From: DASQBT01 sp963746955
GTDB taxonomy: Bacteria > Pseudomonadota > Gammaproteobacteria > Burkholderiales > Thiobacillaceae
NCBI GenBank assembly: GCA_963746955.1
Contig: CAVVDR010000009.1
Location: forward strand, 551,630 to 615,629
Direction of reading: 5' to 3'
DNA: 64,000 nucleotides
The notes under the pieces were generated by a model. The model was not told the origin of the DNA. It searched no databases and was given only the letters and a program-made list of their open reading frames with translations. The translations under genes were made by a program, and so were the position numbers. Shown piece by piece: positions 53,202-61,963 of the stretch (positions within the stretch are counted from its first letter, which is position 1; every line of letters begins with the position of its first letter).

Positions 53202-54151
53202 GGCCGCATCCCCCGCTCGGAGCGTGCTACCCGGCGCATTACGTAGTGCATCAGTTGCGGCGTCGCGGTGAGATACCAATAGGTATCGGTAATGTGGGCA
53301 TGTCCGAGATAGGTGGAAAGTTCCGGCAGGTGCCGTTCGACATCGACGCCGCGGCGATGCCACTCGGTCAGTGTGTTGATGGCCAGTCGATGCCGAAAGT
53401 CCAGCAGACGAGGTCCGCGTGAATCATCCGGGCCGCGCAGGCCGATCTGGCGAGACAATTTGACGAAGGTCCAGCGCACGACGCAATCCGTCAGGCGAGT
53501 ACCAGCGTCCGAGAGGAAGAAGCTCGGACTATCTGGGTAACGGCACAAACGATCCCGGCGCTTTGCATAGCGTTGCAACGCCGATTGCGTGGTGGGATGC
53601 ACCGGCACATAATGCGACTTACCGAATTTGCTCTCGCGAATCGTCAGTACGCCATTGACGAGATCGACATCGTTTCGATCCAGATACAAGGCTTCATTGG
53701 TGCGCAGACCGGTGGCAACATACAAGCCGAATAGCGTGGCATAAGTATGCGGTCGCAGACCGGTCGCCGATGGCAGTTGCCGTGCCACCTCAAGCAAGAG
53801 GCCGATGTCTTCGTCGCGATAAATATAGGGCTCCGGACGTTGTAACTGATACGGTAGCAAGTCCGGTGATGGCACGAGCGTGCGTGGATCGCTCGCGCTG
53901 CAGTACTGCGCAAACCGACGCACCATGCCTAAGCGGTTGGCCCATTGCGCCGGCTGCGCATTGGCAGGCTGAGTCGCCCACGCCAGAGCGAGATCGGTGG
54001 TGATGTACGTTGCGCCCGCAGCATCGGCGAAGTCGACGAAGCGTTGCAGCAAACGTCCGGGCAACCGCAACTTGACGCCGAGGGCACGGCGGAGCGCCAG
54101 ATACTGATCGAGCGAAGCTTGTAACGACGTGGCAGGGGGTGATTTCCTCAT
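53198..54151 (-). CDS. RIT tyrosine recombinase, second gene (inner element)
   Basis: A 317-residue tyrosine recombinase starting MRKSPPATSLQASLDQYLAL. Arg lies in VATGLRTNEALYL and Tyr in YLGHAHITDTYWYLTATP. In the HxxRH box the first His is replaced: PRLLDFRHRLAINTL, where the outer copy has GPRIHDLRHTYA. It overlaps both neighbours by 4 bases. Confidence 0.88.
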   Translation of the reverse strand: MRKSPPATSLQASLDQYLALRRALGVKLRLPGRLLQRFVDFADAAGATYITTDLALAWATQPANAQPAQWANRLGMVRRFAQYCSASDPRTLVPSPDLLPYQLQRPEPYIYRDEDIGLLLEVARQLPSATGLRPHTYATLFGLYVATGLRTNEALYLDRNDVDLVNGVLTIRESKFGKSHYVPVHPTTQSALQRYAKRRDRLCRYPDSPSFFLSDAGTRLTDCVVRWTFVKLSRQIGLRGPDDSRGPRLLDFRHRLAINTLTEWHRRGVDVERHLPELSTYLGHAHITDTYWYLTATPQLMHYVMRRVARSERGMRP

Positions 54152-55389
54152 GATGCACTACCCGGCCACGGTAGGGCAATGCGGCGCAGCGCAGCAATAT
54201 CCACCTTGGCGTAAATCTGCGTCGTCGTCGGTTGTTGATGCCGGAGCAATTGACCGATCTCATCCAGGGACGCACCCCTGCGCAGCAGCTCTGTTGCCAG
54301 CGAATGCCTCAGCAGGTGAGCCCCTTTGAACTCGGGGTTCAACCCGACGCGTTGCAGTGCGCGACGCATGACATTGCAAACGGCGACAGCGCTGGCAAAG
54401 CCACGCCGTGGAGCTTTCGAACGAACAAATACGCGACGCGTCGAACACACGGGACGAACGTGACGCAGATAGTGCGCCAAGGCGGCGCCGACATCCTTGG
54501 GCAGTGGCAATCGTGCCAGCCGTTGGCCCTTGCCACGCACGAGAATCTCGCCGGCCTCCCAGTCCAGATCATCCAAGGTCATCCCAACTACCTCCCCGGC
54601 GCGCAACCCCAGACGTGCCAGCAACAACAAGATTGCATAATCGCGTTGGCCTACCCGTGTATTGCGATCGCAGGATTCGAGCAGTCGCTCCACTTGTTCG
54701 GGTGGGAGCGACTTGGGCAGTTGTGATAAGCGCCAGAGTGCAACGCCCGGTACGGCGGCAGCCAGATCCATCTTGATCGCTCCGCGTTGGAGTAGAAAAC
54801 GCAGGAACGAGCGCAGCGCCGTGACCGTCAATTTGGCGTGAGTACGGCTGACCCGCTGGACTTGACTAAGAATGAAGTGATGGAGATCTTGCGGGCAGAG
54901 TTCCGAAATACGCAGCGCCTTGCCGGCGAACCGCTCAGTCAAAAAACGCCGCACGATAGGCAGATAGCTGATCAACGTCGACGGCGAGAGGCCGCGTTCC
55001 GACCTGAGGAATAGCTCAAAATCTCGCGTGAGCTTGCCCATCGCGCTCCGATCGATCCGTGGTGACACTACCCGAACGCAGCCGATCCCGCGTAAAAACG
55101 AGAGAAGTTGTTGCGTCGTCGCGACGTCCCCGCGTCGCACAACACTGCGACGGCGGCGACCCATGTGAAATTGCCGGAGCCACTGCTCATCCAGCTTTGC
55201 CAGCGGGAGTTTGTGCCGCTTGAGCCAACGGCTGAGTTCCGCCACCAGCGTACATTTGACGTGAATAGTCGTCGCGGCGTAACCCTCGCTGGCGAGGAGC
55301 GTTGCAAATCTATCGAGGTGGGATACCAGTGGGCCACCGCCGGAACAACTGGGTAGTGCCGTAACGGCACCGTTGCGAGTGATCTTCAT
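54148..55389 (-). CDS. RIT tyrosine recombinase, first gene (inner element)
   Basis: A 413-residue tyrosine recombinase. AAGGAGA precedes the ATG at 55389 (MKITRNGAVTALPSCSG). It has an extended N-terminal domain and a SAM-like domain (RDFELFLRSERGLSPSTLIS). The catalytic residues lie in ARLGLRAGEVVGM, GAHLLRHSLATELLRRG and LLRHQQPTTTQIYAKVD. It is intact and heads the three-gene operon. Confidence 0.9.
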   Translation of the reverse strand: MKITRNGAVTALPSCSGGGPLVSHLDRFATLLASEGYAATTIHVKCTLVAELSRWLKRHKLPLAKLDEQWLRQFHMGRRRRSVVRRGDVATTQQLLSFLRGIGCVRVVSPRIDRSAMGKLTRDFELFLRSERGLSPSTLISYLPIVRRFLTERFAGKALRISELCPQDLHHFILSQVQRVSRTHAKLTVTALRSFLRFLLQRGAIKMDLAAAVPGVALWRLSQLPKSLPPEQVERLLESCDRNTRVGQRDYAILLLLARLGLRAGEVVGMTLDDLDWEAGEILVRGKGQRLARLPLPKDVGAALAHYLRHVRPVCSTRRVFVRSKAPRRGFASAVAVCNVMRRALQRVGLNPEFKGAHLLRHSLATELLRRGASLDEIGQLLRHQQPTTTQIYAKVDIAALRRIALPWPGSAS

Positions 55390-55518
55390 CGTCAGTCTCC
55401 TTAAATCGAGGGGAAATCCCCAAGGAGACGACACTCCAATAACGTCGGGAACTCAAGCGCCCACCGTGGCGCAGATCACGCCCACAAAATCTGTATTGAT
55501 TTCATCGCCCTGTAACGA

Positions 55519-55698
55519 CGTTGGCCAAGGCCGCCACCAACGTGCGCGCACCGCGTTTCCGTCCCAATGATCGCCTACTGGCCTTCTTGAAGAGCCTCTG
55601 ATTATTCCGCATTGGTGGTGGCCTTGGCTGCGTATTCTACGGGGATTTCAGCCCCCGGAGATCAGTATGCGGAATAATCCGGGACTCGGAATTATGCC
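55519..55698 (+). repeat. Inner RIT long inverted repeat, right copy
   Basis: Complement of the left copy at 52094-52276. Here the repeat is non-coding. It contains a duplicate, in inverted orientation, of the last codons of the third recombinase gene (PRFRPNDRLLAFLKSL), placed upstream of the first gene and near its promoter. Confidence 0.92.
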
Positions 55699-56476
55699 GA
55701 AGATCATGGATTCGCGGTCCTTGCCCTCGGCCACCGTGCGAGATCCCACAACGACACAGCAACTTGCGAAACAGCCCGTAGACTCCCGACTTACTCCAAT
55801 GCCCGCTCTGCGTCGATGGGAAGAAATATGCATCGTCTGGTCGTTGACCGATCGCGGCGGAGTACTTCTCCAAGCGCTGCACGAGCGGCAGTGCCGGAGG
55901 AACCAAGCGATCTTTGCCAAATTTGGCGCCGCGTATCGACAGGACGCCGTGACCAAGGTCCACATCGGCAACACGCAATTGCAGTACTTCACTGACCCGC
56001 AAGCCACAGCCATAGAGAAGGCGAAACACCTCGGGCGTGACAAGATGGCGCAGCGGCGATGCCTTCGCATCCGGTTTGAGTCGATCAACTGCATCCAGCA
56101 GTTGATCGATCTCCGCGTGCGTCAGAATGCGCGGCGAGAAGTTTCTGGTGCGCTTCGCGCCGAGCGCCCCACCGTCCGGCACATCGGCGCGATACCCAAG
56201 CCGGCACATGTACATCGCGAACTGACGAACTACCGAAATTCGCGAGTGCTGGGTGCTCGCGCTCTCATGCGGCTGCTTGGCGAGCCACTGCCAGCTGAGC
56301 GCGCGAGGCAGCTCGTATCCATTCACCTCCTGGTTGCACAAGAAGGTATCGAAGCGGCGTAGGATTGTAGCGGCGACGCCATATCGGTAACCGCACGCCA
56401 GCTTCTCCTGAATGAACTGTTCCATAAGCGGCGCGAGTGGGCTATGGCCAACGAACTGGGCGACATTATTGGACAT
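55695..56476 (-). pseudogene. RIT recombinase, second gene (outer element), 5' fragment
   Basis: It starts at the ATG at 56476 (MSNNVAQFVGHSPLAPLMEQ), overlapping the first gene's stop and preceded by GAGGAGG. It includes the catalytic Arg (LLYGCGLRVSEVLQLR) and the start of the His box (GPRIHDLR). It then runs into the inner RIT and would end in foreign residues near 55637. The Tyr-containing end is at 51858-52069. Confidence 0.88.
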
Positions 56477-57737
56477 GGCGCACCTCCTCAGTGTTGAGTG
56501 CTGCACTGCGCAGCATTTCCACATCGGCCTTGGCGTAGATGAACGTTGTCGCCGGCGAGGCGTGGCCCAGAACTGCCGAGATGACATGAAACGGCGTCTC
56601 CTCATGCAGCAGCCTCGTTGCGAGCGTATGGCGCAGCGAATGTAGCCCCTGGCGCTGCTTGGTTCGGAATTGGATTCCGGCGAGTTCTCGCCAATACTTG
56701 ACAATATAGTGAAGATGATTCTTCTCGGAGAAAGGTTCAAAGGGCAGCGTTAAGTGGAGGAACACCTCCCGGTGCGGACTGGAAGGTCGGGCCGACTTCA
56801 GATAGTCAATCAACGCCAGGCCGACTTCTTCGCTCATGGGTAGGACCAGAGGCGCGCCGGTCTTGGCTTGCGCTATCTCGATCGTGGCAGCCGCCCAGTT
56901 GAGATCGTCGAGTCGCAGCGTTCGAATGTCACCCAATCGCATTCCAAGGCGCGCTGCAAGCAAGAGGATCGCGTAATCCCGCTTCCCTTTGGGCGAGTTG
57001 CGATCCACAACGTCGAGGAGCTTGGCAACAAGCTCCTGATCCCACACCGACGGAACCGTGGCATGGCGCGCGACCCGGATCGTGGGAACTACGCTACTGA
57101 AGTCCCGCGGCAAGATGTCGCGCAGGAACAGGAACTGCAGAAATAGCCTCAGATGGGAAGCTACATGAGACACCGTCCTGGGTTTCCAACCCGACCTGGA
57201 CGTGATGAACGCACTGATGTCATCTGCCTGCATCCGATCCAGCGCCATCACGCCCCTTGATCGCAAGAAGTCAAGAAATACAGCGATCGCATGCATTCGC
57301 TCTTGCAGGGTCGACATGCGTAGGTGACGCCGGTCCTTCGCGAACTGTTCGTAGTCGTGCATCGGCTTTTGCATCGCCTGCGGGATACGCAGCCCGGTCC
57401 TCTCGACGACGAAACGCATGACGCTTCCCGTGCGCGCATAGTCGTCGAGGACTCTGAGTGCGAACACGAGATGTCGACGCCATCGTTCGGATGGTTTGAG
57501 GCGTTTGCCTTCGCGAAGGCCAAAGACCTCCTCGAAGCGCATCGCCAGACTCCGCGAGTAGTGATTGCCCAGGTTCTGCTCGCCCGCGAACTCGGCGAGA
57601 TGCTGCCAAACCAAGGTGTATCGGTTCACCGTTCTTCTGCTGTAGCCGCGTATCAGTAGTTCGTGGCGCGCGCCCAAACAGAGTTCATCTAGCGACACGA
57701 TTCTCGGTGCTTCGACTTCCAAATTGAGCTGATCCAT
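56466..57737 (-). CDS. RIT tyrosine recombinase, first gene (outer element)
   Basis: A 423-residue tyrosine recombinase starting MDQLNLEVEAPRIVSLDELC, after GAGGAGA. The catalytic residues lie in AARLGMRLGDIRTLR, GLHSLRHTLATRLLHE and LGHASPATTFIYAKAD. The frame is complete. It is the counterpart of 54148-55389 but clearly divergent in sequence, so the two RIT elements are different lineages and not copies. Confidence 0.9.
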   Translation of the reverse strand: MDQLNLEVEAPRIVSLDELCLGARHELLIRGYSRRTVNRYTLVWQHLAEFAGEQNLGNHYSRSLAMRFEEVFGLREGKRLKPSERWRRHLVFALRVLDDYARTGSVMRFVVERTGLRIPQAMQKPMHDYEQFAKDRRHLRMSTLQERMHAIAVFLDFLRSRGVMALDRMQADDISAFITSRSGWKPRTVSHVASHLRLFLQFLFLRDILPRDFSSVVPTIRVARHATVPSVWDQELVAKLLDVVDRNSPKGKRDYAILLLAARLGMRLGDIRTLRLDDLNWAAATIEIAQAKTGAPLVLPMSEEVGLALIDYLKSARPSSPHREVFLHLTLPFEPFSEKNHLHYIVKYWRELAGIQFRTKQRQGLHSLRHTLATRLLHEETPFHVISAVLGHASPATTFIYAKADVEMLRSAALNTEEVRHVQ

Positions 57738-57796
57738 GATCGTCTCCTCATACACAGCGGCCCCAATGGCCGCTTGAGATGACAATCATGAAACTT

Positions 57797-58954
57797 TTAT
57801 GTTGAGTCCGCATTCCCTGACTGCCCTGCTGAATCCGTATTCGCAGGCCTACTGCACATAACAACCGACGAACCTAAATACGCATTCGACGCTCGCTTTC
57901 TGGCATGGCCAGCCAACTCCGCAACCTCCTGCCGCGCTGAATTGTCTATTTCCGTTGGCAGCTTCGCGCCGCCTCGTACCGGCGCAGCTTGTCCAGTCAG
58001 ACTTTCGAACTGATTTATCAGTACTTCGTGCCGCAGTCCGTGTGCGGTCACACCCAAGCCCTTCTGGGTGACGCCGAATTTCTCCAGTACGTAGTTGAAT
58101 CGCCGTAGCGCCTGTTCCAGATTGTGCGACGGACGTCCCATATGGCCATCACGGGCAGAGACCACCTTCCGTGCATGTTCGATCGCAGCAATTCGTCCCG
58201 GTGTGTCCAGTGCGACGAAGCGCTCGCGACCGCCCTTGCTGCCCGCTTTGATTTGCGCATACCAGTCAGCCTTCCGCTTGTGCAGCAGCAGTCCGGTGGC
58301 TTCGAACGGTACGACGCATACGTGGGGCCGGAACATGATCGCTTCCTTCCTGCGTAGCCCCATTGCGCGAACCAGCCACATCGCCGCACCCACATACGGG
58401 TCGAACCGGCATATTTCACCGATCAATCCATCGATATCGATCCGTTGCGCGGACCAACTCTTGTCGCGCTCGGATGCCTCATGACGTTGATACTCATCGG
58501 GTTGCAATCCGTAGTGCTGTGGCTGGCGCACCATCCCATGTTTGCCGAGCCACTGGGCGAGCCCGCGCAGGAAACTCAGGTAAGTCTGAATTGTCGCCGG
58601 TGCCAGCTTTTCTCTTTGCCAGACAGCCACCATCGCTTTGATGTGACGCTCACCCAGGTTGCGCGGATCGGGCAGCGTCTTGAATCCGGCCTTATGTTTG
58701 AGGTCGCGAAAGAACCGCCGCAGAAAGTCTGCCCGTTCGTGCCGCGTCTTGAAGGACACCTCCTTTTGTTTGGCCGTGTGCTGCTTGTTGAACAGATCGA
58801 TCAAGAGGTCGAGCACCTTGAGCGGTGGCGTTTTACCGATCCGGTGGCGGGCAAGGATTTCCTGTGCGCTGAGTCCGGTCCATTCCTGGCGGCGGCGCGG
58901 TTGATGGACGAGCGAGGTCGCCGGGGTGCGGGTGTGAATTGCTTCTTTGGACAT
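57797..58954 (-). CDS. Integrase of an integrated element, 3' end altered by RIT insertion
   Basis: A tyrosine recombinase of the type with Phage_int_SAM_2/Integrase_1-like domains: the SAM-like part is SFKTRHERADFLRRFFRDLK and the catalytic residues lie in RAMGLRRKEAIMF, TAHGLRHEVLINQFE and ELAGHARKRASNAYLGSS. GGAGGACATC precedes the ATG at 58954. The outer RIT begins within codons for AYLGSSVV, so the last 28 residues are encoded by the mobile element. The Tyr nucleophile is just inside the RIT terminal repeat. Confidence 0.82.
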   Translation of the reverse strand: MSKEAIHTRTPATSLVHQPRRRQEWTGLSAQEILARHRIGKTPPLKVLDLLIDLFNKQHTAKQKEVSFKTRHERADFLRRFFRDLKHKAGFKTLPDPRNLGERHIKAMVAVWQREKLAPATIQTYLSFLRGLAQWLGKHGMVRQPQHYGLQPDEYQRHEASERDKSWSAQRIDIDGLIGEICRFDPYVGAAMWLVRAMGLRRKEAIMFRPHVCVVPFEATGLLLHKRKADWYAQIKAGSKGGRERFVALDTPGRIAAIEHARKVVSARDGHMGRPSHNLEQALRRFNYVLEKFGVTQKGLGVTAHGLRHEVLINQFESLTGQAAPVRGGAKLPTEIDNSARQEVAELAGHARKRASNAYLGSSVVMCSRPANTDSAGQSGNADST

Positions 58955-60106
58955 GATGTCCTCCATTGTCGAACGCCCACTGCTCGAAAAGCGGGCAGAT
59001 CCAGTCATCGGAATCGAAGGGATGTGAAGCGGGACGGCGGATTCCCTCGCCATTCCCGTCCAGTGGTCATTGCCATGCGCAGCACGCGACCACGAGCGTC
59101 GCTGCGTTTACCCAGGGATGCGCCAACCCCTGCAGAAGGGGCCAGCTCGGTCAACCTTAAAAACAGTTCAATTGATCCGGCCCGTTTGTGCATTTCTGCG
59201 CCGCACGGGGTTGGGGACGCCGCCCGACCTCCGGGGTCATGGCAAGGCATCAGCGTCGAGATCGAGTCTCGCGCTCTTTTTGGATCAGTTCTTGGTAGCC
59301 GTCACCCCACCTGCATGGGTCCGCTCCTCACCGATAGTCCGGGGCGGTGTCAGGGGTTCGAGCGAAAACGCACGGGGAGCCTAAACAGGCAAGCACAGCC
59401 GTGCGCTGCGTGATAACGCGTGCTCAAAGTGGGTGACGAGGAATAGAGGTCCGGCATCGGGTACCGAAAAGATCATCTGCTAAGCCTTGACGCTTTCTCG
59501 AAGAAAGCCAGCACACCATTGCTGAAGAGTCAGGGCGGATTGCACTACGGGGGAATATCACTGCACAGCACGAACCTGAGGGTCGCGCTAAATCCGATTC
59601 AAGGATCGGAACAAAGAATTCATGGGCGGGTAACGACCGCGACGCCTTTTGGTTCCCGCGATGGGAACAGGACAAGGAGCCTTTCGAGCACGATCAGTTG
59701 ACAACATCGCGGAGCGTGCGTCAAGCGTCTTCCGGCGCTTTCGTGTGGCGGCGGAAGGTGCCCTTGATGTGCGTTTTTCTTCCGATCCGGGATGAAAGCG
59801 AGATTGCACGCGGGGTTGATGGGAGGGAAAGTTGCCTCTGGTTCCCGGTTCGAAATTGTTCGGTGCATACCAGGAATATTAAGCCCTTGACGCGTGATTT
59901 TCGGGTGCGACTGTGGTGATACACGAAAGCACACCACCCGGCATCGGCATCCGCAAATGTCATTATGGTTTGACTCGAATGACACCATAGACATATCAGG
60001 CGTGGCCCTAATGTCGAAATTCGGTCTAGATCGTGGGTGTTTCGTGTGGAGCGGCGGCATCGAATATCCGATGCTGACCGTACCAGTCGACATTATCGGA
60101 GAACCC
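58955..60106 (+). other. Region between the integrase and parM
   Basis: About 1.15 kb with several overlapping open frames on both strands, none with a ribosome site and recognisable motif. Near its end TATGGT and ACCATA arms (59966-59991) could pair around a 14-base centre. This might be a partition or regulatory site for the parM operon, but that is weak. Confidence 0.5.
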
Positions 60107-61156
60107 ATGGAAACGATCGTCAGAGCAGTAGATGTTGGATTCGGCAATACGAAGTACGTGACCAGTTGCGCAAGCAACGAAATCCGCTGTGCCACCTTCC
60201 CTTCGGTCGCTTATCCAAGCGCGCGGGATTTGTCCACCGTGCCGGCGGCTGAGCGCCGCAAAACCGTTGCAGTACCGATCGACGGGTTGTTCTATGAAGT
60301 GGGCCCGGAGGTGAACCTGGCCGCCGATACCTTCCGGGCCACCCAGATGCATGACCGCTATACCGAGACACCCGAGTACGCGGCATTGTTGCGCGGAGCG
60401 CTCAACCTGATGAAGGTGGGCACGATCGATTTGCTAGTCGTCGGGTTGCCGGTTGCAGCATTTGCCGCGAAGAAGGCTGCGCTGGAAAAGGTAATGACCG
60501 GCAAGCACGAGGTTGGCGGTGGCCGCACTGTGATGGTGCGCAAGGCGCTTGCCGTGGCCCAGCCGCAGGGAGCACTGGTCTACTACGCATCGCTGCATCA
60601 GAAACTGCAGGCGATCGAGAACGAACAGAGCCTGGTCATCGATCCGGGTGCCCGCACCTTCGACTGGCTGGTCACAAGAGGGATGCGCCTGGTTCAGAAA
60701 AAGAGCCACTCGATCAATCGCGGGATGTTCGACATCTTGCAGGCAATCGCGACCGAGATCAGCGACGACATCGGCACGCCCTATCGGGACTTCGACGCGA
60801 TCGACACGGCACTGCGCACCGGCAAGAGCCCAGTGATCTACCAGAAGCCCTACGACATGTCGCACCTGATGCCGATTGCCCGGACGATCGCGCAGCAGGC
60901 GGTTTCGTCGATGATGCAGTGGATCGAGGCATCCTACAGTTTTCAGAACATCATCCTGGTCGGTGGTGGAGCCTTCCTGTTCAAGACGGCGGTCAAGGAT
61001 GCGTTTCCGAAGCACAAGATCCACGAGATCAAGGATCCGATCTACGCCAATGTGAAAGGTTTCCAGATCGCTGGAATGAACTATGCCAGCAGCGCGCTTG
61101 AAAAAGTGGTGCGTACCGACGTGGTGGAACCGAAGACGGACGTAGGGGCAGCATGA
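60107..61156 (+). CDS. ParM/StbA-like actin-type segregation ATPase
   Basis: A 349-residue actin-fold ATPase. The phosphate-1 loop is RAVDVGFGNTKYV near the N-terminus, phosphate-2 is VIDPGARTFDWLVTRG, and the adenosine motif is IILVGGGAFLF. ParM forms filaments that push plasmid copies apart; in integrated elements it stabilises excised circles. GGAGAACCC precedes the ATG at 60107. The frame is open upstream, but the DVGFGNTK loop must lie near the N-terminus. The next gene overlaps its stop. Confidence 0.87.
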   Translation: METIVRAVDVGFGNTKYVTSCASNEIRCATFPSVAYPSARDLSTVPAAERRKTVAVPIDGLFYEVGPEVNLAADTFRATQMHDRYTETPEYAALLRGALNLMKVGTIDLLVVGLPVAAFAAKKAALEKVMTGKHEVGGGRTVMVRKALAVAQPQGALVYYASLHQKLQAIENEQSLVIDPGARTFDWLVTRGMRLVQKKSHSINRGMFDILQAIATEISDDIGTPYRDFDAIDTALRTGKSPVIYQKPYDMSHLMPIARTIAQQAVSSMMQWIEASYSFQNIILVGGGAFLFKTAVKDAFPKHKIHEIKDPIYANVKGFQIAGMNYASSALEKVVRTDVVEPKTDVGAA

Positions 61157-61431
61157 GCGAGTGCACGTTGATTCCGCCAGACAGCATACGGCTCGTCTTT
61201 GAGTTGGAGCGCGCCGACAATCCGCGGCTCTACGATGATCTGATCCAGTTCAAGAAAGGTTCGAAGCGCGTGAACCGGCTTCGGACCCTGGCGCAGGAAG
61301 GCTTGCTTGCCCAGCACTGGTCACTGAGAGCAACGGGACACCTGTTCGAAACGGAAAGTGGAGCAATCCATCCCGATGTGGGTGCTGCTTCGATTACGAA
61401 CCAGGTGTTCGACGAACCGCTCGTGGAGTAG
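61153..61431 (+). CDS. Small protein coupled to ParM, possible ParR-like adaptor
   Basis: A 92-residue soluble protein whose ATG overlaps the parM stop (ATGA). It contains RLVFELERADNPRLYDDLIQ and FKKGSKRVNRLRTLAQEGLL, a basic helical stretch that could bind DNA. ParR adaptors are encoded in just this position behind parM, but the similarity is by context and size only. Confidence 0.65.
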   Translation: MSECTLIPPDSIRLVFELERADNPRLYDDLIQFKKGSKRVNRLRTLAQEGLLAQHWSLRATGHLFETESGAIHPDVGAASITNQVFDEPLVE

Positions 61432-61485
61432 AACATGGGTATCGATCATTGGGGTGAGCGTAAACCGCCGAAGGAAGCGACTACT

Positions 61486-61963
61486 ATGAATAACCGGGCT
61501 TGGAAAAAAAGATCGCATGCCGTGCGCGCCTCGGAGCTGGCTCAGATGGGTGCGTGCGAACGTCGGTAGTGTTTGAACATCGCTTCGGCAAGCGAAGCAC
61601 TGAACACCAGCGCAAAGCGATCACGCGCGGATTAAAGACACATGATCAGTTCTACCGCGAAGGCGTTCTGGTATCTGGCGCAACAGCGGCGTCTGAAAAA
61701 AGGGGCGCTGCTATATCGCGATGCTCCTCTTCAGGCTGGGCCGTGAGACTGCAGCACTCAGAATGCTTCGTGACCGGGTATTGCGGCCTTACGCAACGGG
61801 GCGCTGGTTGATCGGAGTGTACTGCAGGACGGCGCCTGGACTGTGCATATTACTCGCGCGCTATTCGTGGTTACAACCCGTTATTCGAACGATGCTGAAA
61901 CCGATTGTGTGGCTGGCTGATCATGCGCTACGTGGCAACGAAAGGGATCATGTCACCAACTGA
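61486..61963 (+). pseudogene. CFI-box-CTERM-type protein with two frameshifts
   Basis: Three segments in successive frames give one protein. MNNRAWKKRSHAVRASELAQ then MGACERR come first; after a lost base near 61568, VVFEHRFGKRSTEHQRKAIT then THDQFYREG; after another near 61698, KGRCYIAMLLFRLGRETAAL then RMLRDRVLRPYATGRWLIGV. GRCYIA is the CFI box and the R-x2-RD-x2-L...GR...Y pattern is the CFI-CTERM region. AAGGAA precedes the first ATG. It overlaps the next gene by 14 bases. Confidence 0.72.

Larger units (their letters stand above)
52070..55694 (-). mobile_element. Inner RIT element nested in the middle recombinase gene of the outer RIT
   Basis: The insert splits the outer gene exactly between ...CTTC and CACACG; the 4-bp TGCC is present on both sides (52066-52069 and 55695-55698). 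It carries three overlapping recombinase genes on the minus strand (54148-55389, 53198-54151, 52191-53201). Long inverted repeats of about 180 bp lie at its ends. A 20-bp perfect palindrome TAATTCCGCATGCGGAATTA (52072-52091) marks the left border only. The length of about 3.6 kb is normal for RIT elements. Confidence 0.85.
50726..57880 (-). mobile_element. Outer recombinase-in-trio (RIT) element, interrupted by a second RIT
   Basis: A perfect 31-bp inverted repeat bounds the element (50726-50756, beginning TATTTAGGTTCGTCGG, and its complement at 57850-57880). The motif GGACTCAACATAA recurs inverted further inside at both ends. Three tyrosine recombinase genes lie in tandem on the minus strand (56466-57737, then the split gene 55695-56476 plus 51858-52069, then 50854-51861), each with an overlapping junction. 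This is the RIT layout. Without the inserted inner element it is about 3.5 kb. Confidence 0.83.
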
